NCBI GenBank assembly: GCA_963709505.1
Contig: CAVPXC010000012.1
Coordinates: 124,001-188,000 of the forward strand
Length of the DNA stretch: 64,000 nucleotides
Origin: CAVPXC01 sp963709505
GTDB taxonomy: Bacteria; Chloroflexota; Anaerolineae; JAAEKA01
Reading direction: 5' to 3'
A model generated the notes under the pieces. It was not told where the DNA came from, made no database searches, and worked only from the letters and a program-made list of their open reading frames with translations. How positions within the stretch are numbered: position 1 is the first letter of the stretch; each line of letters starts with the position of its first letter. This document shows positions 54,844 to 64,000 of the stretch, piece by piece. The position numbers were made by a program, and so were the translations under genes.

Positions 54844-54920
54844 GTAGTGTCACCCTGAGGCTCGGCGAAGGGTCCCTGCTCTGCAAGCGGGACCCTTCGC
54901 CGAGCCTCCGGTGACACTAC
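54844..54920. repeat. long imperfect hairpin upstream of aconitase
   Basis: Arms 54844-54876 and 54889-54920 are complementary except for a small bulge (ACCCTGAGG against ACCGGAGG). The spacer 54782-55289 (508 bp) holds this hairpin, further short GTGTCACC/GGTGACAC-type fragments near 55005, and no gene that I can support. Confidence 0.7.
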
Positions 54921-55289
54921 ACCAGGATGCTTCACGACTTTACAGAGTATTCAGTTGACAAACGAATTCACGCAATGCGCATAGTGCATGACCGGAAAAC
55001 TCAGGGTGACACCACGCAGAAACTTCGGTTTACAGGGTAATGATTAAGATCGTCTAGATTGTGCGAGACAGAATCCGTGTCAGAGCAACAAACAAAGAAA
55101 TCCCTCCCACAACACGGATCAACCGTGGGAGGGCGACGGTATGTCTTTTCGCCGCACCCTGGGAAACCCTGGACGGCTAACGCCTGGGCTGGAGGCTCAA
55201 CTGACTCTTTATGAACGGATGGAAAGAGTAAGTGGGTGGATTATAGCGCTCCTAAGCGCTGCTGTCAAAGAAAGTGCGAGATTCTAAGT

Positions 55290-57309
55290 TCAAAAAGTCA
55301 CGATAAACACGATAACTCGACAGCTCTGGCTGTCTACCACTACCACCAGATCGCCGTTTTCGCTCTGCACGGCCGCAAGCCCCGCTGGCTTGACCAGGCC
55401 GGCCTCCGCGCCCAGATGGCCCAGCGGCTTGTCGTCAGCGTCGAATAGCAGCACCCGCCGTCCCTCCGGGTCGCTCACGTACAGGCCGCCGCTGGGCCGC
55501 AATGCCAGGTGCGGCCCGTCGATGGTACTGGCCGGAATCGAGCCCGACCAGCGGTTTAGGCTACCATCCGCGCCCAGGCGGCTGATTGCGCCGCTCTCCG
55601 CCTCGACGAAGAACAGATCACCTCCCGGCGTCAGCGCGGCATCGGTCGGCTGCTTGCGCGCCAAGTCGCTCTCCGAGCCGCCGACCTGGCTTTGCAGCGC
55701 GCCGTTAGAGTCGAGCCGCAGAATCCGTACGCCACCGGTATCGGCGACGGCCAGCTGCCCGGCCGTGTCAATTCCCAGGCCACGCGGGCGATAGAAGGTC
55801 AGCTCCGCGCCAAAGGTGGTCTGGAACTGTCCGTCCGGGCTAAAGCGCAGCAGCCGCTGGTTGACCGCGTCCAGTACCAATACCGTGCCCGCGGGCTCGA
55901 CCACGAGATCCACCGGCTCCTGGAACTGGTCCGGCCCTTCGCCGGCCTGGCCCCAGGTGGAGACAACCTGGCCCTGCGCGTCCAAGCGCACGATTCGCTG
56001 GTTGCCTGTGTCCGCCACCAGCACGTCGCCCGTCGCGGCATCGACAGCCACACCGTGAGGCGAATTGAACTGGCCCTCTCCCGCGCCGCAGCTACCTACT
56101 TGCCACAGAACTTCCGCCGCAAGCGCCGGGAAATCGCCGCTCGGCTGCACCGGCGGCAGTTCCTCTTGAGACCCTGGCCTAGCGGGTTGCGCGTCGCCCG
56201 GAACTCGCCGCGGGCGCCGGCTCGCCTTGCTCGATCTCCGGCGGCGGCGGCATGACCAGTCCCTCCGGGATGGCCTCGCCCTCCAACGGGAAGAGGTAAG
56301 CGCTATCGACGAGCGCGCGGCCTTGACCCGGCGGTTGCCACCACAGCTGCATCTCACGGCTGCCGCCCAGCTCGCTGTATCGCACCTCGATCTCGTGGAA
56401 ACCCTGTTCGAGCTGGATGACGCCGCTACGATCCTCTGCGCCGTGGCTGCCGCCGTTATCCACCACCAATTGGCCGTCAACGTAAACATAAGAGCCATCG
56501 TCCGAGCGGGTGCCAAAGGTGTAGATGCCGCTCTCGGGAATGGCGATCTTGCCGCGCCATAAAATACTAAACGGCTCGGGCAGCGGATTGTTTGGGGTGA
56601 TTAGCAGGTCGTTACGCACGAGCGCCGGCGCTCCTTCCCAATTGCCGTTAGGATAGTAGGTTCCCACAAGCCCTTGATCGCCCAGCCGGAAACTATACAG
56701 CAGCTCGCCGCCTACGGTCTGCTCCGAGAACCCGGGACCTGACCAGGTCAGCTTCAGCCGGTCCGGCTGCAGGCCCGAGCGATAATCCAGGCGCAGCGGA
56801 TAGAAGCCTTCGGCGAGCGTGGCAACCAGCTTTCCCTGGCCGCCGTCGGGCAGGTCCAGGCGCTGCTCGCGGCCGACCTGCAGGCTGGCGGCTTCGCCCT
56901 GCGCGTCCAGAGTGAAGACGTATTGTCCGTAACGCGGCACCAGCAAAGTGCCATCGTAGACTGCGAAATAGGGCGCGTCTAACGGCGCCTGCGCCATATC
57001 CAGATCCAGATCACTTGCTGGCTGAGTGGCCTCGGGCGCCTGAGTGGGCGGGTAGCTGCCAAAAAACGTACCCACCACTCCCGCGGGATGCGGCCAAGTC
57101 GGCCTGGGGAACGGTGTAGGACCGGAACAGCACCTGGCCATAGCGGTCGCGCTGCTCTTCGGCCAGGCCGGTCGGGTAGACCTGCTGCAGCAGGCCGAGC
57201 AAGGGCCGGTCCAACGGATCCAGGACATAGACCAAGTCGCCGCTGGCCGCGCCTCGATAGGGCAGATCGTCGACCGGGTTAAGGGCGCGGTACGGATGGC
57301 CCCGGCCAA
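55290..57309 (-). CDS. PA14 and NHL-repeat portion of a frameshifted glycosyltransferase
   Basis: This is the continuation of the gene starting at 59111. The frame 57309-56179 joins at about 57075 (AGVVGTFFGSYPP) and carries two PA14-like modules; the second is clear (GLVGTYYPNGNWEG, FGTRSDDGSYVYVDGQLVVDNGG, MQLWWQPPGQG). At about 56200 it passes into the frame 56516-55290, which holds NHL beta-propeller repeats (QFNSPHGVAVDAATGDVLVADTGNQRI and repeats) to the stop at 55290. PA14 domains commonly bind carbohydrate and NHL propellers bind ligands, so this would be the extracellular sensing part. Confidence 0.75.
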
Positions 57310-59111
57310 TCAACTTAATGGAAGAGTGGTGCTCGAACTGTGGCGTGATGAGCACCATCGCTTCGGCGGGCAGGGTCGCAAGATATTTGCCGACCGCCAA
57401 CTCGTTAGGGCTGTAGGCGCTCCAGACGGATGGGTCGGGCGCCTGGACGCGGAAGTAGGTACGGGCGTTGCCAAAGGCGACCAGCACCACGCCCGCCGCT
57501 ACCACGAGCGCGAAGGCGCGATCGCCTTTGCCGCGCCAGGCGGTATGCCAGGCCAGGAAAAACTGATCGGCGACCAGCGCAACGAGCAGATAGATCAGCG
57601 GGATCAGCCCAATGGTGCGACGGGCAGTTGGCGCCTCGTGAGCGACGGAAAGCACGGCCAGGCTGGCGATCGCGACGAACCAGATGGTGTACAAAACCGG
57701 GAGCGGCTGAGCGCGCAGAGTGTACCACAGCACATAGGCCACTCCGAGCACAAAAAGGACCGCCACCAGTGTGTCGAGCATCGGCGCGCCCGGCAGATTA
57801 TTGAGCGCGGCGGCGTCGCCCTGCCAGTTGAACATGTTGAGCGTCTTCCGGAGGTTGTCGACAAGCGGCTGGTTGCTGCCCACCCGCTCGACATCGCGCA
57901 TCACGCTGATATGCTGGATACGGCTCGTGAAGACCTTCCAGTTCTGAACGGTGTATACCCCAAGCGGCAAAATGGCCAGGAACGCACCTCCGGCCATCAC
58001 GAAAGCGCCTTCAAGATCGTGCCGCAGGCTCTTGCGATCGATAATGGCTACGCGAATTAGCCAGAACAGCAAGAAGGCCGCAATCACAAACGGAATGACA
58101 CGAAACGCGGTATACGTGTTCATGCCCAGTGCCAGGGCCAAGCCCGCCAGCGCCCATTGCCAGCGCTTGCCAGTCCGCAGGGCGCGAAGCAAGAAATAGA
58201 CCAGCACGATCATGGCCAGTGGCTGCAGGATCAACTCGTACACGATTCGGCTAAAGGTGACATGCCACCGTGCTGTGGCCAACAAAGCGGTGGCCACCGA
58301 GCGCGGCCTTGCTACCATATAGGTCTCGCGCCAGGAAGAAGAACGCGGCCACCGTCACCAGGCCGGCAAGCGCCGGCACCAGGCGCATCTGCGTCACCCC
58401 CACGCCAAACAGTTTGAAGCTGAGCGCAATCAAATAGGTAAACAGTGTGGCCTGCCCCTCGTTGGTCTCGGCATACGGCCGGTAGGGGACGCCGCTGAGC
58501 CACTTCAGCGCATCCAACCCATTGTTGCACTCGTCGGACTGGCAGCCGTTCGGGTAGAGATCCAACTGCTGAAATCGAACAAAGGCCGCGACCATCAGGA
58601 TCCCAAGTAGAAGCAAAAGGTCCCAGTGTGCGAGGGCCCATGCCTGGGCGGAAGTGCGGAAGTGCGGTAGTGCGGTAGTGGGGTAGTGGGGAGGCTCGGG
58701 AGGGGGAGCTGGTGGGCTGTCTGGTTCAACTGGTGGCTGCGGGCTTTCCGTCTGCCTGGGGTCCCGGCTTCCGTCCAACACGGTGCCCGCGACATAAAGC
58801 ACCGTCGCCACGGGCCAGAGCAGAAGGCCGAGCGCGCTTTGAAGGTTGTTCCACAGCAAGACAAGCGACACCACCCCCACGCCCAGGCCCGTCAGGCTCA
58901 CCAGCAGACCGCGCCGCAGCCAGGGCCGTGCAGGAGGATGCCCCTTCTCACGCAACGGCTTCGGCGCCTGCGCGTTCCAGAAGAACAAGATGCCGGCAAG
59001 GACAAACACGAAAAGCGCGTCGCGCGGAAGACCCGGCTTCGGGCCGGTCAGCATACGCTGTGCCCAGAGGCCGAGGGCGAAGGCGATGAAAAGTCCGAGG
59101 AGGCGATTCAT
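57011..59111 (-). CDS. GT39/ArnT-like membrane glycosyltransferase, N-terminal portion, one internal frameshift
   Basis: Starts at 59111 (MNRLLGLF) with several N-terminal membrane helices. The GT-C acidic loop motif is YPNGCQSDECNNGLDALKWL. The frame shifts near 58300 (DLYGSKAALG to TALLATARWHVTFSRI), then the second frame continues about eight membrane helices (ALAGLALALGMNTYTAFR) to about 57075. Members use lipid-linked sugars on the outer face of the membrane. With the PA14/NHL part it makes about 1,270 residues. An 8-bp repeat tract lies inside the coding sequence at 58648-58694. Confidence 0.75.
58648..58694. repeat. octamer tandem repeat inside a glycosyltransferase gene
   Basis: About five 8-bp units (GCGGAAGT x2, GCGGTAGT x2, GGGGTAGT) plus a partial. 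On the coding (-) strand it reads as a Pro/His-rich linker (PPHYPTTALPHFRTS) between membrane segments. Same family as 17000-17032. Confidence 0.75.
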
Positions 59112-59146
59112 TGGGATGGGAAGACGGCGGACGGCAGGTGGCGGCC

Positions 59147-59202
59147 AGAGGTCGGAGGTCAGAGGTCAGAGGTCGGCAGACGGAAGTCAGCGGTCAGCGG
59201 TC
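59147..59202. repeat. heptamer tandem repeat AGAGGTC/AGCGGTC
   Basis: Eight 7-bp units fill the spacer between the two glycosyltransferase genes, ending 6 bp from the stop of the upstream one. Confidence 0.8.
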
Positions 59203-59208
59203 CTCCGT

Positions 59209-62178
59209 CTACGACGGCGACAGAGCCGCCGGCGGCACGGGTCGCAAATTGTCGCCGGGCGGTTGCCACCAAAACTCAAGCGACTTGCCGCCGCCCCGCT
59301 GGAAATAGTCGATACGGACGGCGTGCGGGCCGGCCGTCAGAGGCATCTCGACGTCGATGAGGTTGACGTTGTCAGGCACGACACTTTCACCCACCAACGT
59401 ATCGTCCAACCACAGCCGGACGCCATCGTCGGCGTGGAGCTGCAGACGATACGTACCATCCGCCGGCGCAGTCAGCGTACCTGTCCAACGCACTGAGAAC
59501 GGCCCAGGCCACGGCTCCGATTCCGGGAATGCGAATAACAGGAGTGGATCCACCCGGGTGAAGGCGGGTAAACCTTCCCATAGCTCGCCCTGGTAATAGT
59601 CGCCTTTCAGTCCATTGGTTGGCGGCTGAACGGCGAAAAAGAAATTGGGCGGCACTGGCTCTGGCTGGTCTTTGCCAGGCTGTAGCCAGCTCAATACCAG
59701 TGCGGCATCCGCGTCCGCGCCAGGCTGGGTTTGCTCGATCACCAGCGCGTGGAGTCCTTTACCCAAAAATGCCGCCCCAGACCAGGGCTGATCATCCAGG
59801 CGGAGCTTGCCTGCCCCATCGAGCAGGAGATCGTACTCGCCACTGGATGGAATGAGAAGCGATCCGATCCACCGCGCAGGTCCCTGAGGATTAGCTTTGG
59901 CGGCCAGATCGGGCGGCCAGGCGAAACGCGGCGCGCCCGAATAGGGCTGAATCACGGGCGCCTGATCCGATCCCATGTCATAGGCGCCTATCATTCCCTG
60001 TATTCCTGAGATCTCGCTGCCTGGCACAGTCACGCTGAGGTACAACGGTTGTCCGCCCGGACCTTCTACCACCTCGAACTGAGTGCTGGGATAGTAGGCC
60101 TGAAAAAGATCTGGCACATCCTGATAGTAGTTGTCGAGCAGAAACAATGCATCCTGGCCGAATGGGTCGTTCAACGGCAAGTCGAAGGCCGGCTCGGAGA
60201 GGTGATAGGCCGGCGCATCCAACCCGCCGCCGCCCTGGGCCAGCGAGCGATAGGTGAAGTACTCAACCGGCGAGAAATAGTACAGGCGCGGCGAGAGGTA
60301 CAGGCTATGGTCGGCCATCTTCCCGGCTACCTCGGTGGCCACGGCCGTTTCCACAGGTGAAAAGGCTTGCCACACCCGGCCATCTTTCGCCTGCACATCG
60401 AAAAACAGACGATAATTGACGATGCCCGACCACACCAGCAGCGCGGCGATGGCCACAGCGGGGATCGCCCGCAGCCACCGGCTCTCCTTTGACGGCTGCG
60501 CACCGGCCAACACGCTGGCAAAGACGCGCGCGCTGCGTGCGGCGGCATCGCCCGCCAGCAGCGCCACCGCGCCCAGCACCGGCAGGGTTCGATAGGCCTG
60601 TGGCGCCTCATCGAGCCGCGAGAGAACGCCGCCCATGAGCGGCACGGCGAGCCACAACAGCAGCAGCGCGTAGCGATGTCCGCCGCTGATGCCTGGCACA
60701 AACCTTCGAGTCTTCGAATTCTTTTGCGCGTTGGGCCGGAAGACCTGTAGAAGCGCAAAGCCCACGCCCAACACCAGCAGAATGCCGGTGATCGGGTCGA
60801 CCATCGGTGCGCCGGGCAAGTTATGCCGCGGATTGCGATCGCCAAACGCGTGGAGCATCTCGACGTGCCGCAGCAAGCTCTCCTGCAGTGGCAGTAAACT
60901 GATTTCCTTCGGTAGCCCCACAGCGCGCATCACTTGACCGACCAGCTTCGGCGCGGGCGCACGCTGCTGCAAGTAATACGTCTGCATGTCATTCAGGATG
61001 CTGACCTGCTGGCTGCGGTTGCTGAACGTGAACGGATTCTGCGCGTAGGTCACTATGAGCGGGGCAAAAGCTACCAGATAGAGCAGCAGGAAGATGACCA
61101 GGCCGCGCCAGTTGCGCTTGAAGAAACCGCGTTCAAAGATCAGGCGATACAGCAGATAGAGCAGTACGGTCACCACCACCAGCCGAGAAGCCAGGTAGGT
61201 GTAATGCCCCAGCCCCAAGAACAACCCGCCGAGCGCAAAATCGCTGGCGCGCCGATCGCGCACGGCCCGTTGCAGGAAATAGAGCGCCACGATCATGAAC
61301 AACAGCGGCGCTACTTCGTTCCAGCCCCATCGGCTCATGGTGATGTGCCAGCGGCTGGTGGCCAGAATAAACGTGGCGGCAAACGCCGTCGGGATGCCGA
61401 ACATCAAGCGAGCCAGCGGGTACATCACGACCACCGTGAGAATCGCAGGTATCAGCGAAGCGGCCTTGAGCGCCAGAAAAGAAGTGCCCAACAGTTTGAA
61501 CAAGCCCACCAGGTAGAAGGCGTAGAGGGTGGGCGTCTCGAACCAGCCGGTGCCAAATGGGCTATCGGGCCGGCCTTCCATAAGACGAATTGCATCCAGC
61601 GCGGCGTTCGTCTCGTCGACAAACACGCCGGGAGGCATCTGGCGCAGCTGATAAACACGCAAAAACACCGCCAGGGCGATCAGCAGCACGAGGCCAGCGA
61701 TCTCGACGGCGAGTAAGCGCCGGTCCGGTTTGGAACTGCGCTCTTTGCGCATGCCTGTCATGGGGCCGAGCGCGCCCACCAACGCGCTGCCGGCCACCAG
61801 CATAGACAGCGCACCGACCCACCACCAGCGCGCCACCTCGTGGTTGTTCTTCTGCACCAAGCTGATCACCGTGAAAACCGCCAGTAGCAGGCCGGCCAGG
61901 ATCAACAGCCACCCTGTCGCCATCCGCCCAAGCGAGACAAACGGTGCGGGCCGCTCGGGCAAGAGAGGCTCGTCCTCGCGGCGCTGGAGGCTTGCAAAGG
62001 CAAACGCGGCGAGAGCCGCCGCGCCGATGAACCAGAGCCAGCCGGTGCCGTTGTAATCCGGCGGGTAGAGCAGGCGGGCCCCCTGGACGGCCAGCAGAAA
62101 AGCGATGAGAAGTGCAACGGCGGCAGGCGCCGCGCCGGACAGACGTGAAAACAACGAAGGAGTCGGGGAATTCGTCAT
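59209..62178 (-). CDS. GT39/ArnT-like membrane glycosyltransferase with C-terminal PA14 domain
   Basis: About 989 residues, intact; the start at 62178 (MTNSPTPSLF) is chosen over 62235. About a dozen membrane helices run to about residue 620. The GT-C acidic motif is MPPGVFVDETNAALDA, and YPLARLMFGIPTA and ATSRWHITMSRWGWNE follow as in GT39-type enzymes. The extracellular C-terminus has a beta domain with RWIGSLLIPSSGEYDLLLDG and a PA14 domain (GLKGDYYQGELWEG, DGTYRLQLHADDGVRLWLDD, LEFWWQPPGDN). It is a tandem paralogue of the downstream GT-PA14-NHL gene and probably glycosylates a surface polymer or protein. Confidence 0.82.
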   Translation of the reverse strand: MTNSPTPSLFSRLSGAAPAAVALLIAFLLAVQGARLLYPPDYNGTGWLWFIGAAALAAFAFASLQRREDEPLLPERPAPFVSLGRMATGWLLILAGLLLAVFTVISLVQKNNHEVARWWWVGALSMLVAGSALVGALGPMTGMRKERSSKPDRRLLAVEIAGLVLLIALAVFLRVYQLRQMPPGVFVDETNAALDAIRLMEGRPDSPFGTGWFETPTLYAFYLVGLFKLLGTSFLALKAASLIPAILTVVVMYPLARLMFGIPTAFAATFILATSRWHITMSRWGWNEVAPLLFMIVALYFLQRAVRDRRASDFALGGLFLGLGHYTYLASRLVVVTVLLYLLYRLIFERGFFKRNWRGLVIFLLLYLVAFAPLIVTYAQNPFTFSNRSQQVSILNDMQTYYLQQRAPAPKLVGQVMRAVGLPKEISLLPLQESLLRHVEMLHAFGDRNPRHNLPGAPMVDPITGILLVLGVGFALLQVFRPNAQKNSKTRRFVPGISGGHRYALLLLWLAVPLMGGVLSRLDEAPQAYRTLPVLGAVALLAGDAAARSARVFASVLAGAQPSKESRWLRAIPAVAIAALLVWSGIVNYRLFFDVQAKDGRVWQAFSPVETAVATEVAGKMADHSLYLSPRLYYFSPVEYFTYRSLAQGGGGLDAPAYHLSEPAFDLPLNDPFGQDALFLLDNYYQDVPDLFQAYYPSTQFEVVEGPGGQPLYLSVTVPGSEISGIQGMIGAYDMGSDQAPVIQPYSGAPRFAWPPDLAAKANPQGPARWIGSLLIPSSGEYDLLLDGAGKLRLDDQPWSGAAFLGKGLHALVIEQTQPGADADAALVLSWLQPGKDQPEPVPPNFFFAVQPPTNGLKGDYYQGELWEGLPAFTRVDPLLLFAFPESEPWPGPFSVRWTGTLTAPADGTYRLQLHADDGVRLWLDDTLVGESVVPDNVNLIDVEMPLTAGPHAVRIDYFQRGGGKSLEFWWQPPGDNLRPVPPAALSPS

Positions 62179-62224
62179 AGTCGCGTATTGTACTCTTGTG
62201 CAGCCTGCCGAACAAAATGGAACG

Positions 62225-62406
62225 GGTGTGTTCAAAACGGGTTGATGTTGTGACCAGAAGCTAGCGCCGGTCGAGTAGGGTCTGGCGGCGCATTACTCAA
62301 AACTAGCGTGGGCATTCACGACTCCAGGTCATCGAGAACTCGCCGCCAGGACCTACTCGACCAGCGCTAGCCTTTTACTAAATCATCAACCCGTTTTGAA
62401 TGCACC
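62225..62406. mobile_element. MITE-like element with long inverted repeats
   Basis: Perfect 17-bp outer arms (62231-62247 and 62384-62400, TTCAAAACGGGTTGATG) and 31-bp inner arms (62260-62290 and 62341-62371) with three mismatches enclose about 50 bp. It has no coding capacity. A related motif (GGTGTGTTCAA / GGTGTGCTCAA) lies just outside both ends. It could be a MITE or IS remnant, or a large hairpin. The rest of the spacer up to 62671 has direct GCGGGAGTGA repeats (62519-62572) and no gene. Confidence 0.55.
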
Positions 62407-62671
62407 AAAATGAAACAGGTGTGCTCAAGACCAGCAGAAAATCATACGGGCAACGTCTCAACTGTCCTACCCAGGCGAACGGCCATCGATGCGCAGCCGG
62501 ATGGACTCCCGCGTGCGTCGCGGGAGTGACGAGGAAGTCAGCGGGAGTGACGCGAAACACAGCGGGAGTGATGGGATGAGACTTTGACAGACCGCCGTAT
62601 CCTAAGGAATAATGTAGCGGTTGGCGGCACTTTTCGCGGCCTGCCTGTGCTACTTGTAGATCCTCTGTACG

Positions 62672-63731
62672 ATGATCCTCCTACATATCTTGCTTTTCAT
62701 TCTCGGCATAGCTATCGTCGTGCGCACGCTTATCTCGGCGGTGCGCACGATTGTGTTGCCGCGCGGGGAGCGCGACCAGATTGCAGCATTTGTCTTTCTC
62801 TCCCTGCGACGGCTGTACAGCATCGGGCTCCGGTTTGCGTCAACCTACGAGCAACGCGATCGCGTCATGGCCTCGTATGGACCGATCGGTTTGTTGCTGC
62901 TTCTGCCGGTCTGGCTGATCCTCGTGGCGTCAGGCTACGTGCTGATGTATCTGGCCACCGGCATCGGGTCGGTTTATGATAGCATCGTGATCAGCGGATC
63001 GTCACTGCTGACCCTCGGCTTGTTCAAGGGCGAGACCCTGGCGCATTCGATCCTCGAGTTCTCCGAGGCCACCATCGGCCTGATCCTGCTTGCGCTCCTC
63101 ATCGCGTATCTGCCAAGCATGTACAGCGCGTTCCAACAGCGCGAGTTGCAGGTGACCCTGCTCGAGGTGCGAGCCGGCTCGCCGCCATCGGCTGTCGAGA
63201 TGATCATCCGTTTCAACCGCTTGCACAGCCTCGGCCAGCTGCACGAGCTCTGGGAATCATGGGAGACGTGGTTCGCGCAGATCGAGGAAAGCCACACCTC
63301 GCTGGCCGCCATCGTCTTCTTTCGGTCGCCCCAACCCGACCACTCATGGGTCACGGCGTCCGGCGCCGTGTTGGACACGGCCGCGCTGATCCGCTCCGTG
63401 GTTGATGTGCCGCCCGATCCGCAGGCTGATCTCTGTATCCGCGCTGGCTACCTCGCCCTGCGTCGCATCGCTGGCTATTTCCGGGTGTCATACAACCCCG
63501 ACCGCGCGCTTTCCGGACGATCCCATCAGCATCGCGCGCGAGGAATTCGACCAGGCCTGCGCCGAGCTGGCCGCGGCCGGCGTGCCGCTCAAGCCCGACC
63601 GTGACCAGGCCTGGCGCGATTTCGCCGGCTGGCGGGTCAACTACGACACCGTGCTGGTTTCTTTATGTCAAATTACTATGGCGCCCTATGCGCCGTGGTC
63701 GTCCGATCGCAGCCTGGTGCGCCAAAAGTAG
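62672..63731 (+). CDS. multi-pass membrane protein (channel-like), one frameshift
   Basis: The first frame (62672-63604) has about five membrane helices, including a loop GSSLLTLGLFKGE that resembles a two-pore or ion-channel selectivity region but is not diagnostic. A cytosolic helical domain begins near residue 165 (LQVTLLEVRAGSPPSA, LHSLGQLHELWESWETWFAQ). Near 63505 (CAACCCCGACC) the homologous reading moves to the frame RFPDDPISIAREEFDQACAEL, ending at 63731. It looks like the family of uncharacterised ion-channel-like membrane proteins; the channel assignment is tentative. Confidence 0.6.
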
Positions 63732-63765
63732 CTGTCTTAACCGCTCGGTAGGCAGGGGGAGCGGT

Positions 63766-63794
63766 TTGAGCTTATCTCTTGTCTGTGCTAGAAT
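63766..63794 (+). promoter_or_regulatory. promoter of the last gene
   Basis: TTGAGC (63766-63771) and TAGAAT (63789-63794) are separated by 17 bp, about 100 bp before the ATG at 63898. A TTGTCT/AGACAA inverted repeat spans the -10 and may be a regulatory site. Confidence 0.45.
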
Positions 63795-63897
63795 AGACAA
63801 ACGACGAGCTCGGGCAGCCTATCGAACCCAGGGCTCTAATGCTGGCAGGAAGCCATGCAACGCACTTTGCAAGTCCGAACACGAAGGAGTGTCAGCC

Positions 63898-64000
63898 ATG
63901 AAGCATGCCCACCTTTGGCTACGCGTTGTGAGCGTCGTAGCGATCATCGCCGTGATGGTGGCGCTGCCAGGCGCCACCCGCCCGGCATCCACCCAGCAGG
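63898..64000 (+). CDS. secreted protein, 5' end only
   Basis: The ATG is preceded by AAGGAGTGTCAGCC. The first 34 codons give a basic start (KHAHLWLR), a hydrophobic core (VVSVVAIIAVMVALPGA) and a probable signal-peptidase site, then the window ends. Nothing of the mature protein is visible. Confidence 0.6.
   Translation, partial: MKHAHLWLRVVSVVAIIAVMVALPGATRPASTQQ

Overview
The window is GC-rich DNA from a free-living bacterium, most plausibly a member of the Chloroflexota (Anaerolineae/Caldilineae type). That assignment is inference. It rests on the CSLREA/DSWSP and C25-peptidase surface proteins, an adenylate-cyclase/AAA/TPR regulator, membrane glycosyltransferases fused to PA14 domains, and a C-terminal FN3-plus-LPxx-membrane-anchor module. 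No rRNA, tRNA, CRISPR array, prophage or complete insertion sequence was seen.

Layout. (1) 0.3-7.2 kb, + strand: one giant secreted protein (CSLREA, beta-helix, cadherin, DSWSP repeats, C25 caspase-fold peptidase) split by a frameshifting repeat tract. (2) 7.3-14 kb: DUF3307 protein, cyclase/ATPase/TPR regulator next to a cyclic-nucleotide-binding protein, LtrA and a TMEM175-like channel. (3) 14-24 kb: redox and detoxification genes (Rrf2 regulator with a palindromic operator, NmrA-like, F420-reductase-like, DinB, GNAT, aldo/keto reductase, SDRs, MsrB, CDGSH protein, PIG-L deacetylase). (4) 24.3-25.1 kb: a methyltransferase remnant beside a Phd/PIN toxin-antitoxin pair. (5) 25.1-38.2 kb, - strand: four surface proteins sharing one C-terminal module, then a C25 peptidase with a dockerin. 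(6) 38.3-42.3 kb, - strand: nucleotidyltransferase, HprK-like kinase, PqqD-like protein, SPASM radical SAM enzyme and a 66-residue peptide gene with a GTG start, read here as a candidate RiPP cluster. (7) 42.5-54.8 kb: YceI, isocitrate dehydrogenase, HicB/nucleotidyltransferase genes, a metallopeptidase remnant without its catalytic domain, GNAT, DCC protein, a B12-binding-type radical SAM enzyme, an AAA ATPase/DUF4276 pair, and aconitase. (8) 55.3-62.2 kb: two GT39-type glycosyltransferases with PA14 domains. (9) 62.7-64 kb: a membrane protein and the start of a secreted protein.

The main candidate for a new system is 38.3-42.3 kb. PqqD, SPASM, kinase and nucleotidyltransferase genes precede a short peptide whose N-terminal half has a W-x-x-P-x-L motif and a Gly-Gly, and a strong promoter sits just before pqqD. 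The secreted C25 peptidase starts 49 bp after the peptide gene.

Two window-wide traits affect interpretation. About a dozen genes, including the housekeeping aconitase, carry single-base frameshifts, so many breaks may be assembly indels rather than real pseudogenes. The spacers are rich in 7-bp and 8-bp tandem repeats and long perfect palindromes.
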